64,000 nucleotides of DNA, taken from assembly GCF_030269925.1 (NCBI RefSeq), contig NC_085109.1, forward strand, positions 1,054,001-1,118,000, in the 5' to 3' direction. This document shows positions 21,478 through 30,827 of the stretch, one piece after another (the stretch's first letter is position 1; each line of letters begins with the position of its first letter). The notes beneath the pieces were generated by a model. The model was not told the DNA's origin and searched no databases. It saw only the letters and a program-made list of their open reading frames with translations. This stretch comes from Bombyx mori (taxonomy: Eukaryota > Arthropoda > Insecta > Lepidoptera > Bombycidae). Both the position numbers and the translations under genes were made by a program.

Positions 21478-21600
21478 TTCTTCAAGCGAGGTTGAAAGAA
21501 AAACGCTTAGTGATTTGGCTGCGCCACTACCATTACTGATCGTCATGTGTGATACTCACCATTCACCATCAATTGGTCCTTACTGCCCAATAGTTCGTGA
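21478..21600 (+). mobile_element. BMC1/L1Bm-type LINE 3' tail, decayed
   Basis: 'ccttcttcaagcgaggttga', 'gatttggctgcgccac' and 'attcaccatcaattggtcc' follow the order of the common tail but with many changes. No A tail remains. Confidence 0.5.
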
Positions 21601-22430
21601 TTGGTAATACTGTTACGCCGGTAAAAGTAACGCCATCTAACGCCGAATAGTCGAACAAATATCGAAGGATCTAGTGGAATCTATAACACTCGAGAAGTGC
21701 AACGCCATCTGTTGTCAGATAGCGGAAACACACAATACTAGACTTTTGTGGAATATTCTCGACGAGCAGAGATGGCACGCAGTCCGTTAGTAATCGGAAA
21801 TACTCAAAGCGAAACAGCAAACGGATCACCTGAAGCGAAGCGGAAAGCTAATTGAGAGTTTTAAAGTGTTTGTTGAGTGTTTTAAGTGTTCTAATAGAGC
21901 AAGAGCCCGCGACAGCCAGACCTTCGTTATTTTATAAAAGCTGAAAGTTTCTCTGTGTATGTCTCCAACACAGGTAAGAACGACCCGCGATTATAGAGTT
22001 CCGATTGTGGTTACTTGGGCAGGTAACAGGCAGTAAAGGTATATAAAATAGTACCTTAAATTCGTTAAAGTATAAAGGTTTTTTTTTTATATTTACTCCA
22101 GAATATCTTTAGAAATCACGATATCCGTTGCCGGACACTTTTTCCAGTTGTTACCCCCTGCCAGACACCCTTAAACTTTAATAAATTTTAATTATACTTT
22201 CGTTATACTATAAAAGCTAAATTTTATATATGTTACTTAGGGACTTATAAAAATATGTTACCCCAATAGCCGGACAGTTTTAATGGTTCTTACATCTTGC
22301 CAGACACTTTGAGAGCCCGCTGTAGGTGCGAGCGCGAGGTAGCAACTGTTCAAGCGGGTGTGAGCGAGATAGAGTGCTTAGTCTATTGTGATCTTTTACT
22401 GCACATCAGCTGTCGTTTATAGGATTTATC

Positions 22431-23238
22431 CGTTCTAAGCAGTGATATCGAGGCGCTACTCGGCATGGGAAGCTCTGTCATTCTGGCGGGCGACCTAAAT
22501 TGTAAACACATCAGGTGGAACTCACACACCACAACCCCTAATGGCAGGCGGCTCGACGCGTTAGTCAATGATCTCGCCTTCGATATCATCGCTCCGCTAA
22601 CCCCGACTCACTAGCCGCTAAATATCGCGCATCGCCCGGATATACTCGACATAGCGTTATTAAAAAACGTAACTCTGCGCTTACACTCGATCGAAGTAGT
22701 TTTAGAGTTAGATTCAGACCACCGCCCCGTCATTATGAAGCTCGGTCGCGCTCCCGATTCCGTTCCCGTCACGAGGACTGTGGTGGATTGGCACACGCTG
22801 GGCATTAGCCTGGCTGAATCTGATCCACCATCGCTCCCGTTTAGCCCGGACTCTACCCCGTCTCCTCAGGATACCGCTGAAGCCATAGACATCGTAACGT
22901 CACACATCACCTCGACATTAGATAGGTCATCGAAGCAAGTTGTGGCGGAGGACTTCCTTCACCGCTTCAAATTGCCCAACGATATTAGGGAACTCCTTAG
23001 AGCTAAGAACGTTTCGATCCGCGCCTACGATAGGTATCCTACAGTGGAAAATCGTACTCGAATGCGTGCCCTACAACGCGACGTAAAGTCTCGCATTGCC
23101 GAAGTCCGAGATGCCAGATGGTCTGATTTCTTAGAAGGACTCGCGCCCTCTCAAAGGTCTTACTACCGCTTAGCTCGTACTCTCAAATCGGATACGGTAG
23201 TAGATATGCCCCCCCTCGTAGGCCCCTCAGGCCGACTC
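22431..23238 (+). pseudogene. LINE ORF2 internal fragment inside foldback element
   Basis: About 808 bases that match the intact LINE ORF2 (bases 26200-27007) almost everywhere. The match starts at 'cgttctaag' in the endonuclease domain (residues ~123 on) and ends after 'PLVGPSGRL', before the reverse transcriptase palm. A three-base insertion, TAG, creates an in-frame stop at 22612-22614 without shifting the frame, so an open frame of 169 codons remains after it. It has no 5' end, 3' UTR, A tail or target duplication of its own. It therefore did not arrive by ordinary LINE insertion; it was captured, or its ends were lost. It sits exactly between the inverted arms. Confidence 0.85.
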
Positions 23239-23240
23239 GA

Positions 23241-23272
23241 CTGAATAAGGCGATATTGATATCGCCTTATTC
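23241..23272. repeat. Perfect 32-bp palindrome at junction of LINE fragment
   Basis: GAATAAGGCGATAT is followed by TG and its exact reverse complement; with the flanking T/A pairs the stem is 15-16 bp with a 2-base loop. It begins three bases after the captured LINE fragment ends. It may be a fold-back repair scar or part of the element's original centre. Confidence 0.8.
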
Positions 23273-24219
23273 ATCAGTTCAATATCGACGACAATGAGGA
23301 AAATTATAAGAACGATTAAATATTTTTCTTTGACATGTAATATTTTGTTTGTACTTTATAATATTAAAATAACCTTTTTTATTTTCTATAATATTGCTAT
23401 GAACGTAATAAAATAATTTTTTTATTGGATATCTTAAAAGATCACAATAGACTAAGCACTCTATCTCGCTCACACCCGCTTGAACAGTTGCTACCTCGCG
23501 CTCGCACCTACAGCGGGCTCTCAAAGTGTCTGGCAAGATGTAAGAACCATTAAAACTGTCCGGCTATTGGGGTAACATATTTTTATAAGTCCCTAAGTAA
23601 CATATATAAAATTTAGCTTTTATAGTATAACGAAAGTATAATTAAAATTTATTAAAGTTTAAGGGTGTCTGGCAGGGGGTAACAACTGGAAAAAGTGTCC
23701 GGCAACGGATATCATGATTTCTAAAGATATTCTGGAGTAAATATTAAAAAAAAACCTTTATACTTTAACGAATTTAAGGTACTATTTTATATACCTTTAC
23801 TGCCTGTTACCTGCCCAAGTAACCACAATCGGAACTCTATAATCGCGGGTCGTTCTTACCTGTGTTGGAGACATACACAGAGAAACTTTCAGGAGTCCGA
23901 CAGAAGCACCCGCCGCCTGCGGACGTGCTCATCGACCACTCAATCGCCCGGCCATTGTTCGCCTGGTTTTATTGTTAGCCCGGCCTTTGTTCACCCGGCT
24001 TTTGTTCGTGGCATATCTGCCGACAAAGTGTGTCCCTGGAAGTGTTTGTTTTGGTTTATTTTTGTTGCTTCCTTTTTTTTTTGTTCTTTCTTTTTCCTGC
24101 AGTAATTGTGCCGCATCGCCACCTGTGTTCAATCGAACCGCTAAGTACCGAGAAGTTGGGGCCTCGCCGCTAGGCGAGTGTGTTTAAGACCCGGGACAGC
24201 CCCACCTGGGTCAGACATC

Positions 24220-25827
24220 ATGGAAGCTTTATTTACAGAATTCCTCCGACTTCGCCACCCAAAGCTCACTTCTGAGTTTCTGGCTTTCAAGGCCGATCAC
24301 GCCGTGAGCCCTCTCGCGGATTCCGCCGTGCTCGTCGCTCCCGCGTCGTACACCGCAGCGTCCGCCGTGCCTGCCGCTCCCGCGTCGCCTATACTAGTGG
24401 GTAAAACTGCTGCGTCGTCCGCCGTGGCCGCCGCTCCCCTGGCGCGATCATCCGCGGGTTCCGTAGGGTCCGACGGACGTCCTGCATCTGCCCGTAGGTC
24501 GCCTGCTCCCGAGCCTGCTGCCTCCTCGTCCTCCGACTCTGACTCGGACATGGAGGTCGACCTCGCCCCCGCCTCATCGACGGATGAATTCACCCTGGTA
24601 CAAAAGGGTAAGAAGCGCGCTGCGGAGTCCCGAGCTCCCGCGACCGCTAAAATTAGTAAAGCCGCGAACGCGTCGCGCCCTCGCCCTCCGACTCCCGTCG
24701 CTCCTCCTGCCCGTGCCACACCGTCGCCGCGTCCAGTGGCACAAAATAAAAGTCAGACCCCTCCCCCGGTAATCCTTCAAGAGAAGGCAGCTTGGGATCG
24801 AGTTTCCCTGGCCCTTCAGGCCAAAAAAATTAATTTTATCAGCGCCCGTAACCTCGCGAACGGGATTCAAATTAAGTTAACGACACCCGACGACCATAGG
24901 GCCCTCTCAAGCTACCTCCGAAAGGAGCGTATAAGTTTCCACACTTATACGCTTCAGGAGGAGCGTGAACTTCGCGCGGTCATACGCGGCATCCCAAAGG
25001 AATTAGATGCCGATCTCGTCAAGGCCGACCTTCTAGAACAAGGTCTGCCGGTCAATTCCGTGCACCGCATGCACACAGGACGCGGGAGGGAGCCATACAA
25101 TATGGTTCTCGTCGCTCTCCAGCCTACCCCCGAGGGCAAGCAAATTTTCAACGTACGAACAGTCTGTAGGCTTTCCGGAATAACCGTCGAAGCCCACCAT
25201 AAAAAAGGCACTCCGAGCCAGTGCCATAACTGTCAGTTGTACGGGCACTCTTCCCGTAATTGTCACGCGCGCTCCCGATGCGTCAAGTGTTTGGGCGATC
25301 ACGCCACGAGCCTTTGCACTCGCGATCAAAAAACCGCTACGGAACCGCCTAGCTGCGTCCTGTGCCGAACACAGGGTCACCCCGCGAACTACCGTGGTTG
25401 CCCCCGAGCCCCTAAAATAAATCGCCGCGTCGCCCGCCAAAACCGCCTCCGAGCTTTCGGCCCAGACATCAAAGCCACGGCACCCTCTGTGCCGAAGGCT
25501 AAGCCTGCTTTCGTGCCGGCGTCGGTGCCCAGCGTCTCGGCCTGGGCTAAACCGTTGCCGTACACGAACACGGCTACAACTCTCTCCCCCGCGACTCGTC
25601 CCACCCCCGCGATACGTCCCTCCCCCGCGACTCGTCCCTCCCCCGCGACCTGCCCTCCGACCGCGTCCGACAATCTCGCTCTAGCGATCAACTTTGATCG
25701 CGTTAATGCTTTGGGCGACGCCATTCGCGCCGCCTCCACTGCACAACACTTTATCGCCGTTGTGCAAGAATACGCTGACGTATACGCGTCGTTAAATATG
25801 TACGTCCTCCCCTCACTCCGCCGGTAA
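24220..25827 (+). CDS. LINE ORF1 protein (Gag-like, three zinc knuckles)
   Basis: A 535-residue ORF1 nucleic-acid-binding protein of the LINE, expected to coat the element's RNA. The ATG at 24220 ('catcATGG') is chosen because it has the better context and opens a typical helix ('MEALFTEFLRLRHP'); an in-frame ATG at 24178 would add 14 residues. The first ~190 residues are low-complexity Ala/Pro/Ser with an acidic SSSDSDSDMEVD patch. A central RNA-binding-like region follows. Near residues 335-393 come three CCHC knuckles: CHNCQLYGHSSRNC, CVKCLGDHATSLC and CVLCRTQGHPANYRGC. The C-terminus is Pro/Thr-rich with 'RPSPATRPSPATC' repeats. ORF1 ends three bases before ORF2, so ORF2 is probably translated by reinitiation. 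The antisense open frames here are shadows of its GC-rich codons. Confidence 0.88.
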   Translation: MEALFTEFLRLRHPKLTSEFLAFKADHAVSPLADSAVLVAPASYTAASAVPAAPASPILVGKTAASSAVAAAPLARSSAGSVGSDGRPASARRSPAPEPAASSSSDSDSDMEVDLAPASSTDEFTLVQKGKKRAAESRAPATAKISKAANASRPRPPTPVAPPARATPSPRPVAQNKSQTPPPVILQEKAAWDRVSLALQAKKINFISARNLANGIQIKLTTPDDHRALSSYLRKERISFHTYTLQEERELRAVIRGIPKELDADLVKADLLEQGLPVNSVHRMHTGRGREPYNMVLVALQPTPEGKQIFNVRTVCRLSGITVEAHHKKGTPSQCHNCQLYGHSSRNCHARSRCVKCLGDHATSLCTRDQKTATEPPSCVLCRTQGHPANYRGCPRAPKINRRVARQNRLRAFGPDIKATAPSVPKAKPAFVPASVPSVSAWAKPLPYTNTATTLSPATRPTPAIRPSPATRPSPATCPPTASDNLALAINFDRVNALGDAIRAASTAQHFIAVVQEYADVYASLNMYVLPSLRR

Positions 25828-25830
25828 TCA

Positions 25831-28710
25831 ATGGCGTACATAGGTAGAATCAAGCCCCTATCCGTAACGATAGGATTCTTTAACGCTTACGGTCTCGCAA
25901 ATCAACGTGATCAGGTTTGTGATTTTTTGCGTGACCATCAAATTGACATCTTTTTGGTGCAGGAGACCCTGCTTAAGCCCGCGCGCCGCGACCCTAAAAT
26001 CGCGAACTACAACATGGTTAGGAACGACAGGCTCAATGCTCGTGGTGGTGGTACCGTCATTTACTATAGAAGAGCCCTGCATTGCGTCCCACTCGACCCC
26101 CCCGCGCTTTCTAACATCGAAGCATCAGTATGCCGAATCTCACTGACTGGACACGCGCCGATCGTTATCGCGTCCGTTTATCTTCCACCGGATAAAATCG
26201 TTCTAAGTAGTGATATTGAGGCGCTGCTCGGCATGGGAAGCTCTGTCATTCTGGCGGGTGACCTAAATTGTAAACACGTCAGGTGGAACTCTCACACCTC
26301 AACCCCTAATGGCAGGCGCCTCGACGCGTTAGTCGATGATCTCGCCTTCGATATCGTGGCTCCGCTGACCCCGACTCACCCGCTAAATATCGCGCATCGC
26401 CCGGATATACTCGACATAGCGTTATTAAAAAACGTAACTCTGCGCTTACATTCGATTGAAGTAGTTTCAGAGTTAGATTCAGACCATCGTCCCGTCATTA
26501 TGAAGCTCGGTCGCGCTCCCGATTCCGTTCCCGTCACGAGGACTGTGGTGGATTGGCACACGCTGGGCATCAGCCTGGCTGAATCTGATCCACCATCGCT
26601 TCCGTTTAGTCCGGACTCTATCCCGTCTCCTCAGGATACCGCTGAAGCCATAGACATCGTAACGTCACGCATCACCTCGACATTAGATAGGTCATCGAAG
26701 CAAGTTGTAGCGGAGGACTACCTTCACCGCTTCATATTGCCCGACGATATTAGGGAACTCCTTAGAGCTAAGAATGCCTCGATCCGTGCGTACGATAGGT
26801 ATCCTACCGCGGAAAATCGTATTCGAATGCGTGCCCTACAACGCGACGTAAAGTCTCGCATCGCCGAACTCCGAGATGCCAGATGGTCTGATTTCTTAGA
26901 AGGACTCGCGCCCTCCCAAAGGTCTTACTACCGCTTAGCTCGTACTCTCAAATCGGATACGGTAGTAACTATGCCCCCCCTCGTAGGCCCCTCAGGCCGA
27001 CTCGCGGCGTTCGATGATGACGAAAAAGCAGAGCTGCTGGCCGATACATTGCAAGCCCAGTGCATGCCCAGCATTCAATCCGCGGACCCTGTTCATGTAG
27101 AATTAGTAGACAGTGAGGTAGAACGCAGAGCCTCCTTGCCACCCTTGGACGCGTTACCGCCCGTCACCTCAATGGAAGTTGAAGACCTGATCAAAGACCT
27201 ACGTCCTCGCAAGGCTCCCGGTTCCGACGGTATATCTAACCGCGTTATTAAACTTTTACCCGTCCAACTCATCGTGATGTTGGCATCTATTTTCAATGCC
27301 GCTATGGCTAACTGTATCTTTCCCACGGTGTGGAAAGAAGCGGACGTTATCGGCATACACAAACCCGGTAAACCAAAAAATAATCCGACGAGTTACCGCC
27401 CGATTAGCCTCCTCATGTCTCTAGGCAAACTGTATGAGCGTCTGCTCTACAAACGCCTCAGAGACTTCGTCTCATCCAAGGGCATTCTCATCGATGAACA
27501 ATTCGGATTCCGTACAAATCACTCATGCGTTCAACAGGTGCACCGCCTCACGGAGCACATTCTTGTGGGGCTTAATCGACCAAAACCGTTATACACGGGA
27601 GCTCTCTTCTTCGACGTCGCAAAAGCGTTCGACAAAGTCTGGCACAACGGTTTGATTTTCAAACTATTCAACATGGGCGTGCCGGATAGTCTCGTGCTCA
27701 TCATACGGGACTTCTTGTCGAACCGCTCTTTTCGATATCGAGTAGAGGGAACCCGCTCCTCCCCGCGACCACTCACGGCTGGAGTGCCGCAAGGCTCCGT
27801 TCTCTCACCGCTCCTATTTAGTTTATTTATTAATGATATTCCCCGGTCGCCACCGACCCAGCTAGCCTTATTCGCTGACGACACAACCGTTTACTACTCA
27901 AGTAGAAACAAGTCCCTAATCGCGAGTAAACTCCAGAGCGCAGCGTTAGCCCTCGGACAGTGGTTCCGAAAATGGCGCATAGACATCAACCCGGCGAAAA
28001 GCACAGCAGTGTTATTTCAAAGGGGAAACTCACCGCTTATTTCCTCCCGCATTAGGAGGAGAAATATCACTCCCCCGATCACCCTCTTCAGCCAACCTAT
28101 ACCCTGGGTCAGGAAGGTTAAGTACCTGGGAGTCACCCTGGATGCATCCATGACATTCCGCCCACACATAAAAACAGTCCGCGACCGTGCCGCATTCATT
28201 CTCGGCAGACTCTATCCCATGATCTGTAAGCGGAGTAAAATGTCCCTTCGGAATAAGGTGACACTTTACAAAACTTGCATAAGGCCCGTCATGACTTACG
28301 CGAGTGTGGTGTTCGCTCACGCGGCCCGCACACACATAGACACCCTCCAATCCCTACAATCCCGTTTTTGTAGGTTAGCCGTCGGGGCTCCGTGGTTCGT
28401 GAGGAACGTTGACCTACACGACGACCTGGGCCTTGAATCAATCCAGAAATACATGAAGTCAGCGTCGGAACGGTACTTCGATAAGGCTATGCGTCATGAT
28501 AATCGCCTTATCGTTGCCGCCGCTGACTACTCACCGAATCCTGATCATGCAGGAGCCAGTCACCGTCGACGCCCTAGACACGTCCTTACGGATCCATCAG
28601 ATCCAATAACCTTCGCATTAGATGCCTTCAGCTCTAATACTAGGAGCAGGCTTAGGGACCCCAGTAACCGTACTCGTCGAACTCGACAAAGAGGTCGACG
28701 TGCAACCTAG
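25831..28710 (+). CDS. LINE ORF2 protein (endonuclease plus reverse transcriptase)
   Basis: A 959-residue polyprotein without stops that nicks target DNA and copies the LINE RNA there. Residues ~12-226 are an apurinic-type endonuclease: 'FLVQET' (catalytic Glu45), 'GDLNCKHVRWNS' (Asp144, Asn146) and 'SDHRPV' (Asp218, His219). A linker follows. The reverse transcriptase runs from ~450 to ~760: 'KAPGSDGIS', 'YRPISLL', 'FFDVAKAFD' (first catalytic Asp), 'AGVPQGSVLSPLLF', and 'ALFADD' with the paired Asp at 683-684. 'KYLGVTLDASMTFRPH' marks the thumb. The C-terminus is Arg-rich and has no RNase H domain. All catalytic residues I can check are present, so the copy may be active. The truncated copies at 12640 and 22431 are its relatives. 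Confidence 0.92.
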   Translation: MAYIGRIKPLSVTIGFFNAYGLANQRDQVCDFLRDHQIDIFLVQETLLKPARRDPKIANYNMVRNDRLNARGGGTVIYYRRALHCVPLDPPALSNIEASVCRISLTGHAPIVIASVYLPPDKIVLSSDIEALLGMGSSVILAGDLNCKHVRWNSHTSTPNGRRLDALVDDLAFDIVAPLTPTHPLNIAHRPDILDIALLKNVTLRLHSIEVVSELDSDHRPVIMKLGRAPDSVPVTRTVVDWHTLGISLAESDPPSLPFSPDSIPSPQDTAEAIDIVTSRITSTLDRSSKQVVAEDYLHRFILPDDIRELLRAKNASIRAYDRYPTAENRIRMRALQRDVKSRIAELRDARWSDFLEGLAPSQRSYYRLARTLKSDTVVTMPPLVGPSGRLAAFDDDEKAELLADTLQAQCMPSIQSADPVHVELVDSEVERRASLPPLDALPPVTSMEVEDLIKDLRPRKAPGSDGISNRVIKLLPVQLIVMLASIFNAAMANCIFPTVWKEADVIGIHKPGKPKNNPTSYRPISLLMSLGKLYERLLYKRLRDFVSSKGILIDEQFGFRTNHSCVQQVHRLTEHILVGLNRPKPLYTGALFFDVAKAFDKVWHNGLIFKLFNMGVPDSLVLIIRDFLSNRSFRYRVEGTRSSPRPLTAGVPQGSVLSPLLFSLFINDIPRSPPTQLALFADDTTVYYSSRNKSLIASKLQSAALALGQWFRKWRIDINPAKSTAVLFQRGNSPLISSRIRRRNITPPITLFSQPIPWVRKVKYLGVTLDASMTFRPHIKTVRDRAAFILGRLYPMICKRSKMSLRNKVTLYKTCIRPVMTYASVVFAHAARTHIDTLQSLQSRFCRLAVGAPWFVRNVDLHDDLGLESIQKYMKSASERYFDKAMRHDNRLIVAAADYSPNPDHAGASHRRRPRHVLTDPSDPITFALDAFSSNTRSRLRDPSNRTRRTRQRGRRAT

Positions 28711-29307
28711 CCCATGCATCAGCCCGCTGAGTTTCTCGCCGGATCTTCTCAGCGGGTCGCGATTCCGATCCGGTAGTAGATTCATTCGCGAAGCAATTGC
28801 TCTTGAGTTGTTAGGTCTCCTTCGGAGGCGCTCGGGCAGCTGTTAGCAAATCCCACCCCTCCTGGCTGAGCCTTTGCTCGCCCACCTGTCCTGGTGAAAC
28901 TGGAAAGGCCTTTGGGCCACCAGTAATTTCTCAATCATAAAAAAAAAAAAAAAAAAAAGAAACTTTCAGCTTTTATAAAATAACGAAGGTCTGGCTGTCG
29001 CGGGCTCTTGGGCTATAAGTGTTGAATACAATGTTAACTTGTAATTCGGTAGAATTTTTATTTATCCCGAACCCCAGCGCGTAACAATACTAACATCCTG
29101 GAGTTGTTTTCACAACACAATTTTTAGTTTTATACTTCGGTTCTTCCGAATCGTAAACATAATTTAAATTACTTTTACAGTTTAAATCGCGTTTGCTATT
29201 GTAATTGAACACATCATTTGCGACATTTCGGATGCCTTAAAGTATCGTCAACAACAACTAAAGGGTTATATAGGTATTTGTATATTACGCTAATTGACTA
29301 TGTAGCT

Positions 29308-29665
29308 TTTTTTTATTGCTTAGATGTGTGGACGAGCTCACAGCCCACCAGGTCTTAAGTTGTTACTGGAGCCCATAGACATTTACAATGTAAATGCGCC
29401 ACCCACCTTGAGATATAAGTTCTAAGGTCTCAGTATAGTTACAACGGCTGCCACACCCTTCAGACCGAAACGCATTACTGCATCACGGCAGAAATAGGCA
29501 CGGTGGTGGTACCTACCCGCGCGGACTCACAAGAGGTCCTACCACCAGAAATTACGCAAATTATAATTTTGCGGGTTTCATTATTATTACACGATGTTAT
29601 TCCTTCACCGTGGAAGTCAATCGTGAGCATTTGTTGAGAACGTACGTATTTCATTAGAAAAATTT
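29308..29665 (-). mobile_element. Bm1 SINE, minus, lacks most of tRNA head
   Basis: From the T-rich tail ('ttttttttattgcttagatg') through the whole body to 'cgtggaagtcaatcgtgagc' and 'acgtacgtatttcattagaa'. It is well preserved. Confidence 0.88.
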
Positions 29666-30295
29666 AAACAACAAACCTAAAGTTTTAAGTGTTGTACTCT
29701 GCATGCAACATCACTCACTGTGAAGCTATGCCCGGAATTCTCGGCCCACGTACAGAGTAAAAGTTTCCTACAATTCGTACGAAGTTCGATCCTTTATTAA
29801 TGCTCTATTGTTGGAGATAACGTAAATTAATTACGGATAATATTTCCCAAATAAAACTAATTATAAGGTTATTGTAGGATATTTTTACTGGCGGGTCATT
29901 ATGGCGAACTTTGGGGGACTATGCCCAGCGGTGGATGTCTGTGGGATAAAAATGATGATTTTTAATTACCACTATGACCATCCTTATATTAATAAAAATT
30001 TAGTAAAGTCATTACTATTCCAGGACTCCTGCAAGCTCTTGGAGCAGGTAAAAATGTTTTCTAAGAAACCTTGACCCGGCATTGTTTCACGAAAAGTTTA
30101 CATATTGAAAGCATAAAACTAATTATAAGTATACAAGTAATCCGCGCGTGCAAGTTAAATCTCAAATTATTTAAGTTTTATGCTGGCAGCGACTTTGCTT
30201 TATACTTTTTAGACATGCCCAATAACCTTGGCCTTTTACCTGGCCTGGGACCCGAATCTCAATCGAGATGTCGACAATGATCTTCACAATTCCGT
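29666..30295. other. Intergenic with one LINE scrap
   Basis: No gene. An RTE-type tail scrap lies at 29893-29960; otherwise nothing is recognised. Confidence 0.45.
29893..29960 (+). mobile_element. RTE-type LINE 3' tail scrap
   Basis: 'atggcgaactttgggggact' then 'tgcccagcggtggatgtctg' and 'tgggataaaaatgatgat' follow the last codons (WR-LGEAYVQQWTSMG-like) and microsatellite end of the RTE family at 8766. A second, more worn scrap may lie at 33330-33375. Confidence 0.55.
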
Positions 30296-30302
30296 GTCAG
30301 TA

Positions 30303-30614
30303 CCTTTTTTTTCCTACCTAAGCTGATAGCCTTGAGAGGCTATTTCAGCGTAACCTTAACTAGTAGGTGAGGTTAACTAGGAGTGATGCAAACACTGACC
30401 CTAGCAAGAGCAGTGCTTCGCAGAATCTACCACCGGATCGGAAACGCGACCCACTGAGAAGATCCGGCGGGAAAGTCAGTGGGCTGTGTCTATGGGTTAA
30501 TTCGCTCGTCGAGCCCTTCGACGAGGACGGTGACGGTATGGATCGGGAGGATCCGTAATGACGTGTTTTGGGCGACGTCGACTGCTTACCATTCGGTCTA
30601 CAGGATCGGGTATG
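30303..30614 (-). mobile_element. 5'-truncated Jockey-type LINE, minus
   Basis: T(8), then the reversed 3' UTR ('cctgatagccttgag'-like text, 'ccactgagaagatccggcgg') and the last ~40 codons of ORF2, ending in 'ccattcggtctacaggatcg'. The direct repeat GTCAGTA (30296-30302 and 30615-30621) is the target duplication. It is close to the 12640-13727 copy. Confidence 0.8.
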
Positions 30615-30827
30615 GTCAGTAGCACTGCCAGCTATATTTGACGTGCAACCATTTTGAATGTCGGTTTGAAGTATTGGATACCATCTGTTTAATGCAATTG
30701 AGACTCCAAATCATGTTTCATAGGAAGCCCGTATTTCGCATTACGGAAACACTTAATCTAATTAAAGAAGGATAATAACTAATGTGATTTTCGAATTGAG
30801 AGTTAAGACAATAGAGAATAATAGAGG

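Larger units (their letters stand above)
23893..28957 (+). mobile_element. Full-length Jockey-type LINE, both ORFs open
   Basis: A 5.06-kb non-LTR retrotransposon with a 5' UTR (23893-24219), ORF1, ORF2 three bases later, a 3' UTR with 'cccgctgagtttctcgccgg' and a terminal A(18). It is flanked by AGAAACTTTCAG before 23893 and directly after the A tail, a target duplication of about 11-12 bp. It interrupts the right arm of the foldback element: joining the flanks restores the arm exactly. Undamaged ORFs, an intact duplication and a long A tail all mark a recent insertion. Clade assignment (Jockey) rests on the ORF1 zinc knuckles, apurinic endonuclease and lack of RNase H, and is moderately sure. 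Confidence 0.88.
21897..29013. mobile_element. TA-flanked foldback element with ~500-bp inverted arms
   Basis: The left arm (21897-22397) and the right arm (23436-23892, continuing at 28958-29013) are inverted copies of each other over about 500 bases with very few differences. The outer ends read GAGCAAGAGCCCGCGAC and, reversed, GCCCAAGAGCCCGCGAC, and TA flanks both (21895-21896, 29014-29015), suggesting Tc1/mariner-like integration. Without the LINE in its right arm the element is about 2.05 kb. Each arm holds four degenerate copies of a GCC(A/G)GACA(C/G) motif. There is no transposase; the centre is a LINE fragment and a short palindrome. Confidence 0.7.
21611..29086. mobile_element. Solo LTR, interrupted by nested insertions
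   Basis: The left segment (21611-21896) starts TGTTACGCC and the right segment (29016-29086) ends GCGTAACA. The terminal octamers are perfect inverted repeats with the TG...CA form of an LTR, and ATAC precedes and follows them (21607-21610, 29087-29090), a 4-bp target duplication. The LTR itself is only about 360 bp; everything else is inserted DNA. No internal retroviral-like region is present, so it is a solo LTR from recombination between two LTRs. The superfamily (Gypsy or Pao) cannot be decided without the internal part. Orientation is not fixed. Confidence 0.65.

Noticed and set aside
21897..23892. Reading the inverted arms as an assembly artefact
   Set aside because: Arms differ at a few bases, the outer TA and LTR text continue cleanly, and the LINE target duplication fits one arm, which argues for a real structure.
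24297..25853. Long open frames on minus across the LINE ORF1
   Set aside because: They mirror a GC-rich coding frame on plus with clear zinc knuckles; no independent domain is visible.
21611..29086. A complete endogenous retrovirus or LTR retrotransposon
   Set aside because: Only one LTR-like sequence is present and no gag, pol or env text lies between the ends apart from LINE ORFs.
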